Source: Chloroflexota bacterium (GTDB lineage: Bacteria > Chloroflexota > Dehalococcoidia > Lucifugimonadales > Lucifugimonadaceae). Taken from it: 45,809 nucleotides of DNA. Location of the stretch: NCBI GenBank assembly GCA_027623655.1, contig JAQBVG010000009.1:1-45809 (forward strand). Reading direction: 5' to 3'. Below the pieces are notes generated by a model. The model searched no databases and was not told the DNA's origin. It was given only the letters and a program-made list of their open reading frames with translations. Made by a program: the position numbers and the translations under genes. Positions 9,080-19,560 of this stretch are shown piece after piece; the first letter of the stretch is position 1; every line of letters begins with the position of its first letter.

Positions 9080-10795
9080 CTACCACACGAGGGCATCGCC
9101 TTCTCTTCGTGGGTCAGACGCCGCGAACAATGTGCCATTTTCGAGATCGACCTGGATTGCGCCAACGCTGCCCGCGCCACCCCACATCCCGCTGGATTCA
9201 ACCGGATGGCCGCGCCTGGCGAGGCCCGCAATTACGTCGTCCCCGGCCCTTTCTTCAATTTGCAATGAGTTCGTGTCGGGATGCGGGTAGGCAGAGCCGG
9301 TGCCGGGTTGGTTGTGGGTCCACCGTGGCCCGTCGATTGCTTCCGCCACGCTCAGGCCATAGTCGAACACACCGGTTACGACCTGCATATTCGTCTGTAC
9401 CTGGGTATCGGCTCCCGGAGTGCCGCATACCAGTTCCAGTCTGCCTCCACGATCGACCGGCGCCGAAAAAACCATTACAGGGTTCATGGTGTGACGAACG
9501 CGCTGGCCGGGCCTGAGGTAATCGATGTGGTCGGGATCGAGGTGCCAGTAGGTCATTCGGTTGTTGAGCAGGATCCCGGTCGATCCGGCGATTACGCAAG
9601 ATCCAAACATCGTCTGGATGCTCTGGAGTTCACCTACCGAATTGCCCCAGCGGTCGACAACACAGAAGTGCGTGGTATCGCTGCCGGATCCATGCAGGCG
9701 ACCGCCTATACGGTGCTTCTTCGCCATGTCGGGTGAGCGGTCCATGAAGGCCCAGGGGTCGCCTTCCGCCACGGATTCTGCCGACCGTTCGGCGTCGATG
9801 TTCCTGGCACGCTCCGCGAGATAGTCGCGGTTTAGCAATCCCTCAATTGGGACGTCGACGAAGTTCGGATCGGCCAGGTAGGCCTCGCGATCGGCGAACG
9901 CCAATTTTTTAGCTTCGACCATTAGATGAACCGACTCGGGCGTCATGTAACCGAACTCGGCGGGGTCGAACCGTTCGAACAATCCGAGTTCCTGCAATAG
10001 CACATGCCCGCTCGAGTTCGGTGGCGCTTCGTATACGGTCCGGCCCCGGTAGTCGATCGAAATGGGCTCCTGCCACGCGACTCTGTGGTGCTTCAGGTCG
10101 TCATAAGTCAGAAGACCGTCGTTTTGCTCTGAATAGCGGGCGATTTCGCGGGCGATGTCCCCTTCGTAGAACGCATCACGGCCCTGTTCGGCGATGAGTT
10201 TGTAAGTCCGGGCCAGGTCGGGATTACGGCGCATCTGTCCGGGCTTCAGCCAACGCCCGTCTGGTGCAAACACAGGGCTCGATGTAGATGAACTTTTCAG
10301 CACCGGATTCAGCGACGCCATCCGCGACTGAAAATCAGATACGGGAACCCCGTCTTCGCACAGTTCAATTGCAGGCTCCAGGCACTTTGCGAGCGACATA
10401 GTGCCGTATCGTTCGTGAGCGGACAGCAACGCATCGACGATTCCGGGTACCGAAGTGCCGAGAATTCCTGTTAACGGGATACCCGCGGAATATTTGTCGG
10501 CGGTCGCTGCCATCGGAGCTGCACCCGTGCCGTTTACGACCTCAACTGTCGCATTTGCGGCCATGTGGATCATCACGAAGCCGTCTCCGCCGATCGAGGA
10601 TCCCTGTGGTTCGGATGGACCCAGCGCGAATGCGACCGCGATTGCGGCATCAACGGCGTTGCCTCCCTGGTGGAGGATTCGCATCCCCGCCTGCGCCGCC
10701 ATGGTGTGATTTGCGACTACTGCCCCCTTGCTGCCGATCCTTGGAGGTCTGTAGGCCTCACCAATCGAACCGTGGGGGGAGTTGCTGGTTTGCAT
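9080..10795 (-). CDS. ggt: gamma-glutamyltransferase family protein (Ntn hydrolase)
   Basis: GAVVANHTMAAQAGMRILHQGGNAVDAAIAVAFALGPSEPQGSSIGGDGF...DTTHFCVVDRWGNSVGELQSIQTMFGS...GTPGADTQVQT. Confidence 0.93.
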   Translation of the reverse strand: MQTSNSPHGSIGEAYRPPRIGSKGAVVANHTMAAQAGMRILHQGGNAVDAAIAVAFALGPSEPQGSSIGGDGFVMIHMAANATVEVVNGTGAAPMAATADKYSAGIPLTGILGTSVPGIVDALLSAHERYGTMSLAKCLEPAIELCEDGVPVSDFQSRMASLNPVLKSSSTSSPVFAPDGRWLKPGQMRRNPDLARTYKLIAEQGRDAFYEGDIAREIARYSEQNDGLLTYDDLKHHRVAWQEPISIDYRGRTVYEAPPNSSGHVLLQELGLFERFDPAEFGYMTPESVHLMVEAKKLAFADREAYLADPNFVDVPIEGLLNRDYLAERARNIDAERSAESVAEGDPWAFMDRSPDMAKKHRIGGRLHGSGSDTTHFCVVDRWGNSVGELQSIQTMFGSCVIAGSTGILLNNRMTYWHLDPDHIDYLRPGQRVRHTMNPVMVFSAPVDRGGRLELVCGTPGADTQVQTNMQVVTGVFDYGLSVAEAIDGPRWTHNQPGTGSAYPHPDTNSLQIEERAGDDVIAGLARRGHPVESSGMWGGAGSVGAIQVDLENGTLFAASDPRREGDALVW

Positions 10796-11056
10796 GTGTT
10801 CCTGGCAGTCCTTGGGAATCGTCGAAATCGTCGGCTGAGTTACCGGTCGTCCGGGTCAAATTATCCGAGGTATGGCATCGGATTCGGGCAGTCTAGCAGC
10901 ATGAATTTGAATACATCCAGAGTCTCCGACCGCGGCTTACGAAGCTCGACCACGTGTACCTCGAGTTTCATGTGTAAACCGCGCCGGTAGTACAATCGGG
11001 TGTCCGGCCAGTTAACTGCATTTGAATAGTCAACGCCAAATGGGGAGTTCGCTGGA

Positions 11057-12136
11057 ATGATCGTAGTCGCCCGTGGCAGACATGTCGTGTTCGGCACTGG
11101 CCCGGTCGGGGTCGCCCTTGCCCGCCTGCTGCGCGGCACCGGTCGTTCGGTCGTTGCGGTTCCCGTGAACGAATACGGATCAGATCCTGTCGACACGGAT
11201 GTCGTGCGCGGAGACCCGACCGACTACGAGTTCGTGTCCCGAATTTGCGAAGGCGCCGAGGTCGTATATCTCTGCCTGAACGGCCCCCCTGCCGAATGGC
11301 ACTTACAGTTTCCTCCTGTTGTCGACAATGTCATCAAGGTGACGGCAGCAGTTGGTACGAGGCTTATTCTGTGGGATCTCGCCCACATGTACGGTCCCAC
11401 GTATGCGCCCGTTAGCGAGTCGACTCCAAACACGGCCAGGTCCGACCCGGCCAGGGTGCTGTCACAACAGGCCGACAAAGTGATTGATGCAACGTGGACC
11501 GGGAAGATCGATGGTGCGGTCGGTCGGTCAGCCGACGTTTTCGGCCCCGGTGCGATAAATCCCGAGTTTGGATCGTCATTCGGGGACCGTGTGTTCTGGC
11601 CGGCTATCGATGGCACGGAACTGACACTGGTTGGGGATGTCCACTCACCCAGATCGCTGGCGTTCGTCGATGATGTTGCGAACGGTTTGATCATACTCGG
11701 CGAAATGCTTGAAAGTTCGGGGCACATCTGGCACCTGCCGTGTGCTGCTCCGATTACGCCGTTCGAGCTTGCGTCGATGGTGGTCGGGCAGGCACGCTCG
11801 AGCGCAGAGGTGGGCACGACGCCTCGACACTTACGGGGTTGCGCGTTGATGCAGCTGAAGATCCTGCGGGCCGATATCGAAGAAGTGCAGCACGAGCTTC
11901 ACGCACTCGACAAGCCGTTCGTCCTGGAGCACTCAAGATTTACGACTGCGTTCGGTGAGACCGTTACACCACACAACGAAGCAATCCGAACGACGCTTGC
12001 CTGGTACAACGCACACCCGCGTCCGATTGAAGTTCCGGTTGCGGACCGATTGATCGAGCGGTTGCCCCAGGTTGCCCGTACGTCGCGGCTGGCGCGACGG
12101 TTGGGGTCAGGTGCACTGGGGCTGGCAAAGTCGTAA
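11057..12136 (+). CDS. NAD-dependent epimerase/dehydratase family protein
   Basis: HVVFGTGPVGVALARLLRGTGRSVVAV N-terminal Rossmann motif; extended-SDR-like body with DVFGPGA and LAFVDDVANGLIILGE. Confidence 0.8.
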   Translation: MIVVARGRHVVFGTGPVGVALARLLRGTGRSVVAVPVNEYGSDPVDTDVVRGDPTDYEFVSRICEGAEVVYLCLNGPPAEWHLQFPPVVDNVIKVTAAVGTRLILWDLAHMYGPTYAPVSESTPNTARSDPARVLSQQADKVIDATWTGKIDGAVGRSADVFGPGAINPEFGSSFGDRVFWPAIDGTELTLVGDVHSPRSLAFVDDVANGLIILGEMLESSGHIWHLPCAAPITPFELASMVVGQARSSAEVGTTPRHLRGCALMQLKILRADIEEVQHELHALDKPFVLEHSRFTTAFGETVTPHNEAIRTTLAWYNAHPRPIEVPVADRLIERLPQVARTSRLARRLGSGALGLAKS

Positions 12137-12160
12137 AGTCCGTATTTGCCTGACAAAGAA

Positions 12161-12185
12161 TCGGGAGGGCTGTTCACCCTCCCGA
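12161..12185. terminator. hairpin between converging genes
   Basis: TCGGGAGGG-ctgttca-CCCTCCCGA, perfect 9-bp stem, in the gap between convergent CDSs 11057..12136 (+) and 12212..13192 (-). Confidence 0.75.
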
Positions 12186-12211
12186 TAATTGGTTGTTTGG
12201 TTGATTCGCCG

Positions 12212-13192
12212 CTAATTAATTGCGGCGTTGTAAGTGCTCTCAGCAACGGGGCCAAATACTGGACCGAACAGAACACCCTTCAACGACCGGTACGAGTAAC
12301 TGGTCACTCCGTTGATTCTTCCGGTTCCGTTCGACTGAATGAAATCGACCATCCACGGCCCACCTGACGATCCGGGGGTCATCTTGCAATCAATCCCCCT
12401 CGGAGTGCCGCCGTTGGGGTCCGCTCCGTCTCTACCGGAACAGTAGACCAGATCACTCCCGTTGTACTTGCCCGCCGATGGATATCCGAATGCAAAGATA
12501 TCGCGTTGAATCGATTCATTGAACGAGATTAACTGACCGCCTCCGACTGCATCATCGAGAAATTGTCCGGTGGAATTACCAGTATTGAACACGGCGAATC
12601 CAAAGTCGTTGTCGTAGTTATCGCCTGCGGCTCTCCACTCGGCAGGCGCAATTAGCTCATCCGCGACCCAGCAACTATTCGTTTCGGTCTCACATCCGGC
12701 AAATGTTCCGACCGCGTCATAGTTGGAAACGAATGCCCAGTTGGTGGCATATCCGATGACGTCGTCCCACAGGCAGTGACCGGCTGTGACAACGATAGCC
12801 TTGCCTGCGATCTCACCGTCATTCACGACAGAGCCCGAACACACGTAATTGTTGGTTCCAAGGGTGAACAAGACTCTGCCCGTTGTTTTGACAACAGCGC
12901 CGCCGCCATTCCATGAGGCACCGTTCACGGCACCACTGGTTCCGCCACCGTCGTTACCACCTGGCTTGGCCTTTTCCGCAATATCGCCAGGGCGACCCTC
13001 GAGGACGATATCTCTGGCCTTCGCGCCTGCTACCCGTTCAGCAGTCCAGTATGACAGGACATCGTCATGTTTTGACTTGCCGTTGCCTTTGCCATTTCCG
13101 CTTGACGCCGCAGATGCCACGTTGGCCAACAGAAGGCCAGAGAGCATCGCTATTGCAAAGGCAAGCACAACTGTTTTGTTTCGCCCTAACAT
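12212..13192 (-). CDS. secreted trypsin-like (S1) serine peptidase
   Basis: Signal peptide MLGRNKTVVLAFAIAMLSGLLLANVASA; catalytic motifs VVTAGHC, NDFGFAVF, TPGSSGGPW. Confidence 0.88.
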   Translation of the reverse strand: MLGRNKTVVLAFAIAMLSGLLLANVASAASSGNGKGNGKSKHDDVLSYWTAERVAGAKARDIVLEGRPGDIAEKAKPGGNDGGGTSGAVNGASWNGGGAVVKTTGRVLFTLGTNNYVCSGSVVNDGEIAGKAIVVTAGHCLWDDVIGYATNWAFVSNYDAVGTFAGCETETNSCWVADELIAPAEWRAAGDNYDNDFGFAVFNTGNSTGQFLDDAVGGGQLISFNESIQRDIFAFGYPSAGKYNGSDLVYCSGRDGADPNGGTPRGIDCKMTPGSSGGPWMVDFIQSNGTGRINGVTSYSYRSLKGVLFGPVFGPVAESTYNAAIN

Positions 13193-13506
13193 GTCAATCC
13201 CTCTTTTCTATGGATATTTGGGACTTCAGCCCATTGGACAGATGCACCTGGATCTGGCTAGAGTCAGATTGGTATTCCCTCAGTGCAAAATCCAGGAATT
13301 AATGCCGCAACTCTAACGCGACTAACTATCCAGATCAATCTGCGCGGGATGCCCGTTCGGGCCAAATCACAACTCGCTGAACGACCCGATCGGGTCACAA
13401 TTTCGCTCTAGACGAGTTCAACACTCCGAATTGGAGCGACCGCGTCGGCGTCAAGGCAAGGACGCAGCCAGGGGGCGTCGGTCGTCCGTAAGCCGAGACC
13501 TGTGAG

Positions 13507-14052
13507 CTACTGGGTGTATCCGGCCGCGGCGTGGGCTGCAATAACCGTTTCAGCGACGGCTCTGAGTTCGACCTTCGCTGGCTCTCCAACATTGCAATTA
13601 GATGCGAGTATGCAATCTCGCCCAAAGCGGCCCTGGATCTCAGCCATCGATACGCATGCCTGTTTCATTGAGTCGGTGTATGGCCCCGGGGCCATGTCGG
13701 CCAGGTTTTCTGCAAGACATGGACCGACTCTGAAGTTGGCGGCCTTCCACCCGAGCGGGCCTGTTGAATCAATCATTATCTGGGTCTGCTCAACGAACCA
13801 CGGAGCGACCTCAGCATCCTTCAGATCGTTTTCCGGAAGCTTGGATGCCCTGTCCAGATCGTGTCCTTCGGTCACTTCACCGATGCCCGACTTCGTCTGA
13901 CTGAACCAGGTTGGTGCGAAGGGCGCTGATGCAATGATGACCACGAGAACTATCACAATTGCGATGGAACGCATCGACGGATTGCGAATCTCTCTTTTCA
14001 AACGCGCTGACAGCGATCTATCTTCTTCGTACTGTAGGCCCATTCTGAACAC
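13507..14052 (-). CDS. single-pass membrane-anchored protein, tandem 4-Cys paralog A
   Basis: RLKREIRNPSMRSIAIVIVLVVIIASAPFAPTW then GPC-x20-C-x13-C-x5-C (GPCLAENLADMAPGPYTDSMKQACVSMAEIQGRFGRDCILASNC). Confidence 0.8.
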   Translation of the reverse strand: MFRMGLQYEEDRSLSARLKREIRNPSMRSIAIVIVLVVIIASAPFAPTWFSQTKSGIGEVTEGHDLDRASKLPENDLKDAEVAPWFVEQTQIMIDSTGPLGWKAANFRVGPCLAENLADMAPGPYTDSMKQACVSMAEIQGRFGRDCILASNCNVGEPAKVELRAVAETVIAAHAAAGYTQ

Positions 14053-14232
14053 TTCCTGGAAATGCCGATTCTCGGTTAACCATCACAACATACACGCGGC
14101 GGACGGTAATTGAATAACTTTTTTCACCGATCCAGAGGCCTGAGACGGCAAATTTCACGGCTCCAGATACCGGCGGGTGAGGTGGAGGGGCAGGGTTCGT
14201 CGATCACCGGCTCAAATCCGCCGATGCCTGCG

Positions 14233-14802
14233 TTACGGAAGTACTTGCTGCTCGACCAAATCGTGAGGAAGGACGAACCCGGCGTCTGAAAAGGCATCCC
14301 AGACAGCGTTCATCGCTTCGTCGATCTCTGTCCTGGCAATTTCAGGAATTTCGCAGGTCGATGCACGCACACAGTTGCCAGAATACCGCAGCTGGATATC
14401 GTCGAGCGAGACGCATGCCTGAGCTATTGCCAGTGAATACTTCCCGGCCGGCAGTTGAGACAGGTTTTCTGCGTTGCAAGGACCGGTGCGGAACGAAACG
14501 ACCTTCCAATCGAGTGGCCCTTTCGCATCCTTCATGGTCTGTGCCCTGGACGCCATCCACGGAGCTATCTGGCTGGGCACGATTGCGCTCAGCGTGCTCA
14601 TGCTTGCCTCGTTGAGTTCCTTCTGCTGGGCCATCGCCTTGAAGCTGCCCTTTGTAGTCGTAACCCAACCGGGGGCGAACGGGGCCAGAACGATCGTTAG
14701 CACACCGACAAGAATGAGGATTATCGTCAGCATCGAGGGGTTTCGCAGCTCCCGTCGGAGTCGGGCGCCGCGCGATCTTTTGTTGTCGAAAGAAAGATCC
14801 AT
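14233..14802 (-). CDS. single-pass membrane-anchored protein, tandem 4-Cys paralog B
   Basis: RLRRELRNPSMLTIILILVGVLTIVLAPFAPGW then GPCNAENLSQLPAGKYSLAIAQACVSLDDIQLRYSGNCVRASTC. Confidence 0.8.
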   Translation of the reverse strand: MDLSFDNKRSRGARLRRELRNPSMLTIILILVGVLTIVLAPFAPGWVTTTKGSFKAMAQQKELNEASMSTLSAIVPSQIAPWMASRAQTMKDAKGPLDWKVVSFRTGPCNAENLSQLPAGKYSLAIAQACVSLDDIQLRYSGNCVRASTCEIPEIARTEIDEAMNAVWDAFSDAGFVLPHDLVEQQVLP

Positions 14803-14951
14803 ATTTGTGGAAAAGTTGAGTCTTTGTATCAGAAACCGTTAGCGGTACAGAGAAGCCAGACGGTAGAAGGCTGGTGCTCCGCCAACATGTTCATATGCTA
14901 CGCCCGTATCGCGGGAGAGCGTGCACGTTTTAGTGATCGATTAACGGTGGG

Positions 14952-15590
14952 CTAATCGCGAAGTTGACCGGCATTTTCAGGATAGCGATCTACAAGGTTG
15001 GCGTCGGAAAACGCCACCCTCAATCTGTCCAGCACCGCCTGTAGTTCGATCACAGCCTGATCGGGAATATCGCATGCTGCGGTCTCGGCGCAATCAGGAG
15101 CGTAGGTCGTCTGTATGGTGTCGAGGCTGTTGCATGCTGTTTCGATTGCGTATGTGTACTTTCCTGATGGCAACTGTTCCATGTGTTCAGGAAGGCACGG
15201 TCCGTTCTGGAAGGAGACACCCCTCCACTCGCTTGGAACCGTTGCGGTTTGCATTCGTTCGGCCTGTCGCCGCAGGAAAGGGTAGATCCAACTGGCTGCT
15301 GTGACATTTACGAAATGTCGTTCTCTGGCAATTTGAACGTCTTGCCAGTTTTCGCGGGCCACGCTCGATACCTTCGGGTAGGCGACACCGACCGGGATCG
15401 CAATTACGAGGAACACAACCAGCAATATCGTACGCAACGGAGGGTTGCGAAAGTGTCGTCGTAATCGACCTCTTACGGAGATATCGTCGGTGGCGTACGT
15501 GATCCGGGAGAGCCCGGGATGGCGATTCTGGAATTCGCGGTCCCTGTGGCGTGAATTATCTTGCGTTTGTTCGTTTTTTCTTGTGCTCAC
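14952..15590 (-). CDS. single-pass membrane-anchored protein, tandem 4-Cys paralog C
   Basis: RLRRHFRNPPLRTILLVVFLVIAIPVGVAYP then GPCLPEHMEQLPSGKYTYAIETACNSLDTIQTTYAPDCAETAAC. Confidence 0.8.
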   Translation of the reverse strand: MSTRKNEQTQDNSRHRDREFQNRHPGLSRITYATDDISVRGRLRRHFRNPPLRTILLVVFLVIAIPVGVAYPKVSSVARENWQDVQIARERHFVNVTAASWIYPFLRRQAERMQTATVPSEWRGVSFQNGPCLPEHMEQLPSGKYTYAIETACNSLDTIQTTYAPDCAETAACDIPDQAVIELQAVLDRLRVAFSDANLVDRYPENAGQLRD

Positions 15591-15614
15591 CGCTATGTTT
15601 GCCGGGTGCGGTAG

Positions 15615-16817
15615 TTAGTAGGGGTCGACCCTGAACTCAGCAATAACGTCTTCATTGAGTTCGAAACCGAGGCCGGGCCGGTCTGGAACCTCGATCGTTC
15701 CGTCTTTTGAGATTACGAAGCCGGGTAGCAACAGGTTCTCGACCAGCGGCGACGGTGGGAATGCGATCGGAAACTCGAAATAGGGCATGTTTGGCGTGAC
15801 GGCTGCAAGGTGAAGCTCTGCCGCAACCCCGATCACGTGGCACCATGTGTGTGGTACGCACAGCGCGCCAAACCGATATGCGTCCTCGGCAACATTCAGG
15901 ATTTCGTGCATGCCCCCGGCTCGGACTGCGCTTGGTTGAACTACGTCAAGGCGTCCCCTTCTGAGCAGATCGGCAAATTCGTGTCGGGTGCTGAACCCCC
16001 AGTCGCCAACGGCTATCCGAACGCTTGTTGCTTCGGCAAGTCGCCGATATCCCTCGATGTTGTCGGCAGGGAGCGGTGCTTCGATAAAGAACGGATTGAA
16101 CTGCTCGATCGCTTCGATCGTTCGCAGCGCCTGACCGACGTCTCGCCAGCGGTTCTGGACATCGATCATCAGGTCGCGTTTAGGCCCCAGTATTGACCGC
16201 GCCTTTTCGATGACCGCAACATCGGTATCGACATCGACGTTGCCGAACTGACCGGGCCATTCCTCGATTTTTACTGCCTTCGCTCCCTTCGATATGGCGA
16301 TGTTCAATCGCTCTTCCAACTCGTCGAGGTTAGCGCCTGGCGGATAGACGGTGGCGTAAGGAGTGACCCGTTTCAGCGGCTCGGTATCGCTGGCTGTGGT
16401 TGCAAATGATCGCCAGATTAGCTCGTGGACCGGCTTGCCCTGCGCTTTGCCGGTGATATCCCAGAGGGCGGTTTCTACCGCGCCAATCGCACCAATTACA
16501 ACGCCTCTGCGGCCATAAACTCCGGTCGCGTTGTACATTTTTTGCCACAGACGCTGTACCCGGGTGGGATCTTCGCCAAGCAGCAACGCCTCGAGACCAA
16601 GAGAAGACCGAATTATCGCGTCGATCACGAGACTCGGTGCCTCGCACTGGCCTATACCGCTTATTCCCTCGTCGGTATGGACGCGAACGACGGTGATGTC
16701 GTATCCCCCCGTACTCGCTGGCGAGTCGGCCGATTCACCAAACGAGGGGTTCCACGAGGTGACCGTACCATCGGCCGCATCACGTAGAGCGATTGTTTCG
16801 ATGCGTGTGATCTTCAT
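15615..16817 (-). CDS. mandelate racemase/muconate lactonizing enzyme family protein (enolase superfamily)
   Basis: MKITRIETIALRD...AIGAVETALWDITGKAQGKPVHELI...KAVKIEEWPG...DLMIDVQNRW...FIEAPLPADNIEGYRRLAE...VGDWGFSTRHEFADLL. Confidence 0.92.
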   Translation of the reverse strand: MKITRIETIALRDAADGTVTSWNPSFGESADSPASTGGYDITVVRVHTDEGISGIGQCEAPSLVIDAIIRSSLGLEALLLGEDPTRVQRLWQKMYNATGVYGRRGVVIGAIGAVETALWDITGKAQGKPVHELIWRSFATTASDTEPLKRVTPYATVYPPGANLDELEERLNIAISKGAKAVKIEEWPGQFGNVDVDTDVAVIEKARSILGPKRDLMIDVQNRWRDVGQALRTIEAIEQFNPFFIEAPLPADNIEGYRRLAEATSVRIAVGDWGFSTRHEFADLLRRGRLDVVQPSAVRAGGMHEILNVAEDAYRFGALCVPHTWCHVIGVAAELHLAAVTPNMPYFEFPIAFPPSPLVENLLLPGFVISKDGTIEVPDRPGLGFELNEDVIAEFRVDPY

Positions 16818-16819
16818 GT

Positions 16820-17326
16820 CTACAAGAGGGGAGCCTGTTGTCCTGGCAGCTCAACTTTCTTCACGCCATCGGGAAAGTAGTTCTGCAGCCGGGCGTATTC
16901 GTCGCGCAACTCCTCCCGAGGTTCCCAGTCACGACCGTATCGCACACCGAGGACACCGGCCTGGAGCATTTCTTTCGTGCAGCCGAAACATGGACGCCAT
17001 GTGGAGTAAAGGACAGATCCTTCCACGGCGATTCCGAAGCGAGCCGCCGAGAGCAGTGCATTCTGCTCGGCATGTACGCAAATGCAGAGATCGTAGCCCG
17101 TACCCGATGGGTAGTCGTCTCTATTGGAGCAGCGATCGCAGCCGCCCTCGTCGCAGTTCGTGGTTTTGTGAGGGGTCCCGTTGTAGCCGGTCGAAACGAT
17201 GTGGCCGTCACGTGCCAAAACCGCTCCAACGTGTGTGCCCTTGCAGTTGGCTCTCGCACGAACGCCAACGGCAATCGCCATCATGTATGCGTCCATATCC
17301 GGTCGTTTTTTTGGCGACTCTGCCAA
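16820..17326 (-). CDS. dCMP/deoxycytidylate deaminase family protein
   Basis: GTHVGAVLARDGHIVSTGYNGTP...CVHAEQNALLSAARFG...WRPCFGCTKEMLQAGV zinc deaminase motifs HAE and PCxxC. Confidence 0.93.
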   Translation of the reverse strand: MAESPKKRPDMDAYMMAIAVGVRARANCKGTHVGAVLARDGHIVSTGYNGTPHKTTNCDEGGCDRCSNRDDYPSGTGYDLCICVHAEQNALLSAARFGIAVEGSVLYSTWRPCFGCTKEMLQAGVLGVRYGRDWEPREELRDEYARLQNYFPDGVKKVELPGQQAPLL

Positions 17327-17454
17327 CTGGTATTTTACCCTTGCTCTCTGAATATCCTGGAATGTTGGAGCGACGTTATTTTGCTCCTGTCGGTGTGGAA
17401 TTACAGTCGCATACGGAGAGCGATCAGTCCATCCGCTGATATCCTAGCCTGCGA

Positions 17455-18780
17455 TTGATCGGTATGCCCTGGTTTCGAGCTGGAAATCAGGTCTGCTGCT
17501 CAGTAGATCGCGGCCCCATCGGACTTACACCCGCCGAATATTTGATGACTCCAATTCAATCGACTGCTGATTCTGACGACTCGACTGGATCGGGCTCGCT
17601 GCCTGATCGCCAGGGGCGGTTTGGGCCGTATGGCGGCAAGTTTGTTCCAGAGACGCTTATGGCGGCTCTTTCCGAACTGGAAACCGCCTACGAAGCTGCC
17701 CGCGCCGACGCCTCGTTCTGGGCGGAGTTCAAGGATCTTCTGACGAACTATGTTGGTCGGCCTACGGCGCTGTATCACGCGAAAAACCTTACCGAGAAAC
17801 TCGGCGGACCGCAGATCTACATCAAGCGAGAAGACCTGAACCACACGGGCGCTCACAAGATCAACAATGCGATCGGCCAGGGATTACTTGCAAAACGTCT
17901 CGGCAAGAAACGGATCATTGCCGAAACAGGTGCGGGCCAACACGGAGTGGCAACCGCTACGGTCTGTGCACAGATGGGCCTCGAGTGCATCGTCTACATG
18001 GGCGAGGAGGATATTCGGCGCCAGGCACCAAACGTGTACCGGATGCGCGAACTTGGCGCGACTGTCGAGTCGGTTACATCTGGCAGTCGTACGCTGAAGG
18101 ATGCCATTAACGAGGCCATTCGCGACTGGGTGTCGAATGTTGAAACGACCCACTACATCATTGGGAGCGTTGTCGGTCCCCATCCCTACCCCAGGCTGGT
18201 CCGTGACTTCCAGTCGGTGATCGGCACAGAGGCGCGGGAACAGATCATCGAGATGGCGGGGCGCCTGCCGGATTATGTGGTTGCGTGTGTGGGTGGCGGC
18301 TCGAATGCCATTGGTATATTCTCGGGTTTTCTCAAAGACGCGGGTGTTGGACTCGTCGGTGTAGAGGCAGCCGGTGAAGGGCTGGATGGCCGCCATGCTG
18401 CCACGATGTCGAAGGGCAGGCCGGGTGTACTGCACGGATCGATGAGCTACCTGCTGCAGGATGAGCACGGGCAGGTGACCGAGGCGCACAGCATATCCGC
18501 AGGCCTGGACTATCCCGGAGTGGGGCCGGAACACAGCTATTTGAAGGACACCGAGCGGGCCACCTACGTTTCGGCAACCGACGCCGAAGCACTAGCAGGT
18601 TTCAGACTTCTTAGCCGTTCCGAGGGAATAATTCCGGCCCTGGAGCCGTCTCACGCCATCGGTCACATGATGAAATGGGTCCCGACGTTGCCGAAAGATC
18701 AGATCGTTTTGCTGTTACTGAGCGGTCGAGGGGACAAGGATCTCGAAACAGTCGCCGCGGCATCAGGACTCGACCTCTAG
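17455..18780 (+). CDS. trpB: tryptophan synthase beta subunit (likely start 17545)
   Basis: [22 protein letters not shown]...[48 protein letters not shown]...[10 protein letters not shown]. No trpA adjacent. Confidence 0.97.
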   Translation: MIGMPWFRAGNQVCCSVDRGPIGLTPAEYLMTPIQSTADSDDSTGSGSLPDRQGRFGPYGGKFVPETLMAALSELETAYEAARADASFWAEFKDLLTNYVGRPTALYHAKNLTEKLGGPQIYIKREDLNHTGAHKINNAIGQGLLAKRLGKKRIIAETGAGQHGVATATVCAQMGLECIVYMGEEDIRRQAPNVYRMRELGATVESVTSGSRTLKDAINEAIRDWVSNVETTHYIIGSVVGPHPYPRLVRDFQSVIGTEAREQIIEMAGRLPDYVVACVGGGSNAIGIFSGFLKDAGVGLVGVEAAGEGLDGRHAATMSKGRPGVLHGSMSYLLQDEHGQVTEAHSISAGLDYPGVGPEHSYLKDTERATYVSATDAEALAGFRLLSRSEGIIPALEPSHAIGHMMKWVPTLPKDQIVLLLLSGRGDKDLETVAAASGLDL

Positions 18781-18898
18781 TCAGGATTCCGGGTGGGCAC
18801 CCCCGGTTCATGGGCTTCCGCCTAAGTGGCAGTATTTCGGCAACCGAGTGTGTTTCACCAGTTGGTCGTATTGCGCCAGCCCACGGGCCAGACGAAGG

Positions 18899-19330
18899 CT
18901 ATCCCAGGGACTTGAGGTACGCGATCAGGTCCTCGATATCTGATTCGGGCAGTGACGCAAACGTTGTGGGCATGAGATTGGCAAAGCCATCGGTGAGCAC
19001 TGCTGCGGGATCCTTGATCGACTCACTGATGTAGTCATCGCCCTTTGCGTTTATCCCCGCAAGGCCCGGTCCTACAAGCTTGGTCGTATCGGTTTTGTGA
19101 CATGCGCTGCAACCGAGGCTTTTGAATTTACTTTCGCCATTGGCGATGTCAGGTCCGGAATTTTCCGGTGCGCTGCCTCCACCGTTCCCTGCCAGTACAG
19201 AGCTATCGCGGGTCGGGACCGGGGTAGTTGTCGAGAAGGGCGACTCGCTGTTATCCGAGCAGGCAACAACAGTGAACAGGGTGAGTGCGGCAAGGATTCC
19301 AATAAAAGCGGTTGTTGAACGGTTGGTCAC
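18899..19330 (-). CDS. lipoprotein-type c-type cytochrome
   Basis: MTNRSTTAFIGILAALTLFTVVACSD (lipobox-like), haem motif CSACH, distal Met in NLMPTTFASLPESDIEDLIAYLKSLG. Confidence 0.92.
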   Translation of the reverse strand: MTNRSTTAFIGILAALTLFTVVACSDNSESPFSTTTPVPTRDSSVLAGNGGGSAPENSGPDIANGESKFKSLGCSACHKTDTTKLVGPGLAGINAKGDDYISESIKDPAAVLTDGFANLMPTTFASLPESDIEDLIAYLKSLG

Positions 19331-19560
19331 GTATCAGGTCCCACGAATTACTCGGTGAAAAGTTAAAAAAACACCGCACCTACGAGGACCGTAGCTGCGA
19401 TCGACTGCGAACGATAGGCGAAAAATCTCCGTCCATAGTACGACTCCATGTGAGATTTGCGTGATGGCGCGATCGCACCAATCTCTCGCGAAATTCTCAC
19501 CCTGACGCTGCCTGTGTCGACTTATATTCGTTTGCGGGTTAGCCGTATGGCATCCCGGAA

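Noticed and set aside
13350-13396. Two short palindromes (GCCCGTTCGGGC and GACCCGATCGGGTC) downstream of paralog A
   Set aside because: Could be terminators or operators, but short stems with almost no loop and no T-tract; insufficient support to annotate.
18785-18815. GC-rich imperfect hairpin after trpB (CCGGGTGGGCACCCCCGG)
   Set aside because: Stem is imperfect and lacks a U-tract; not called as a terminator.
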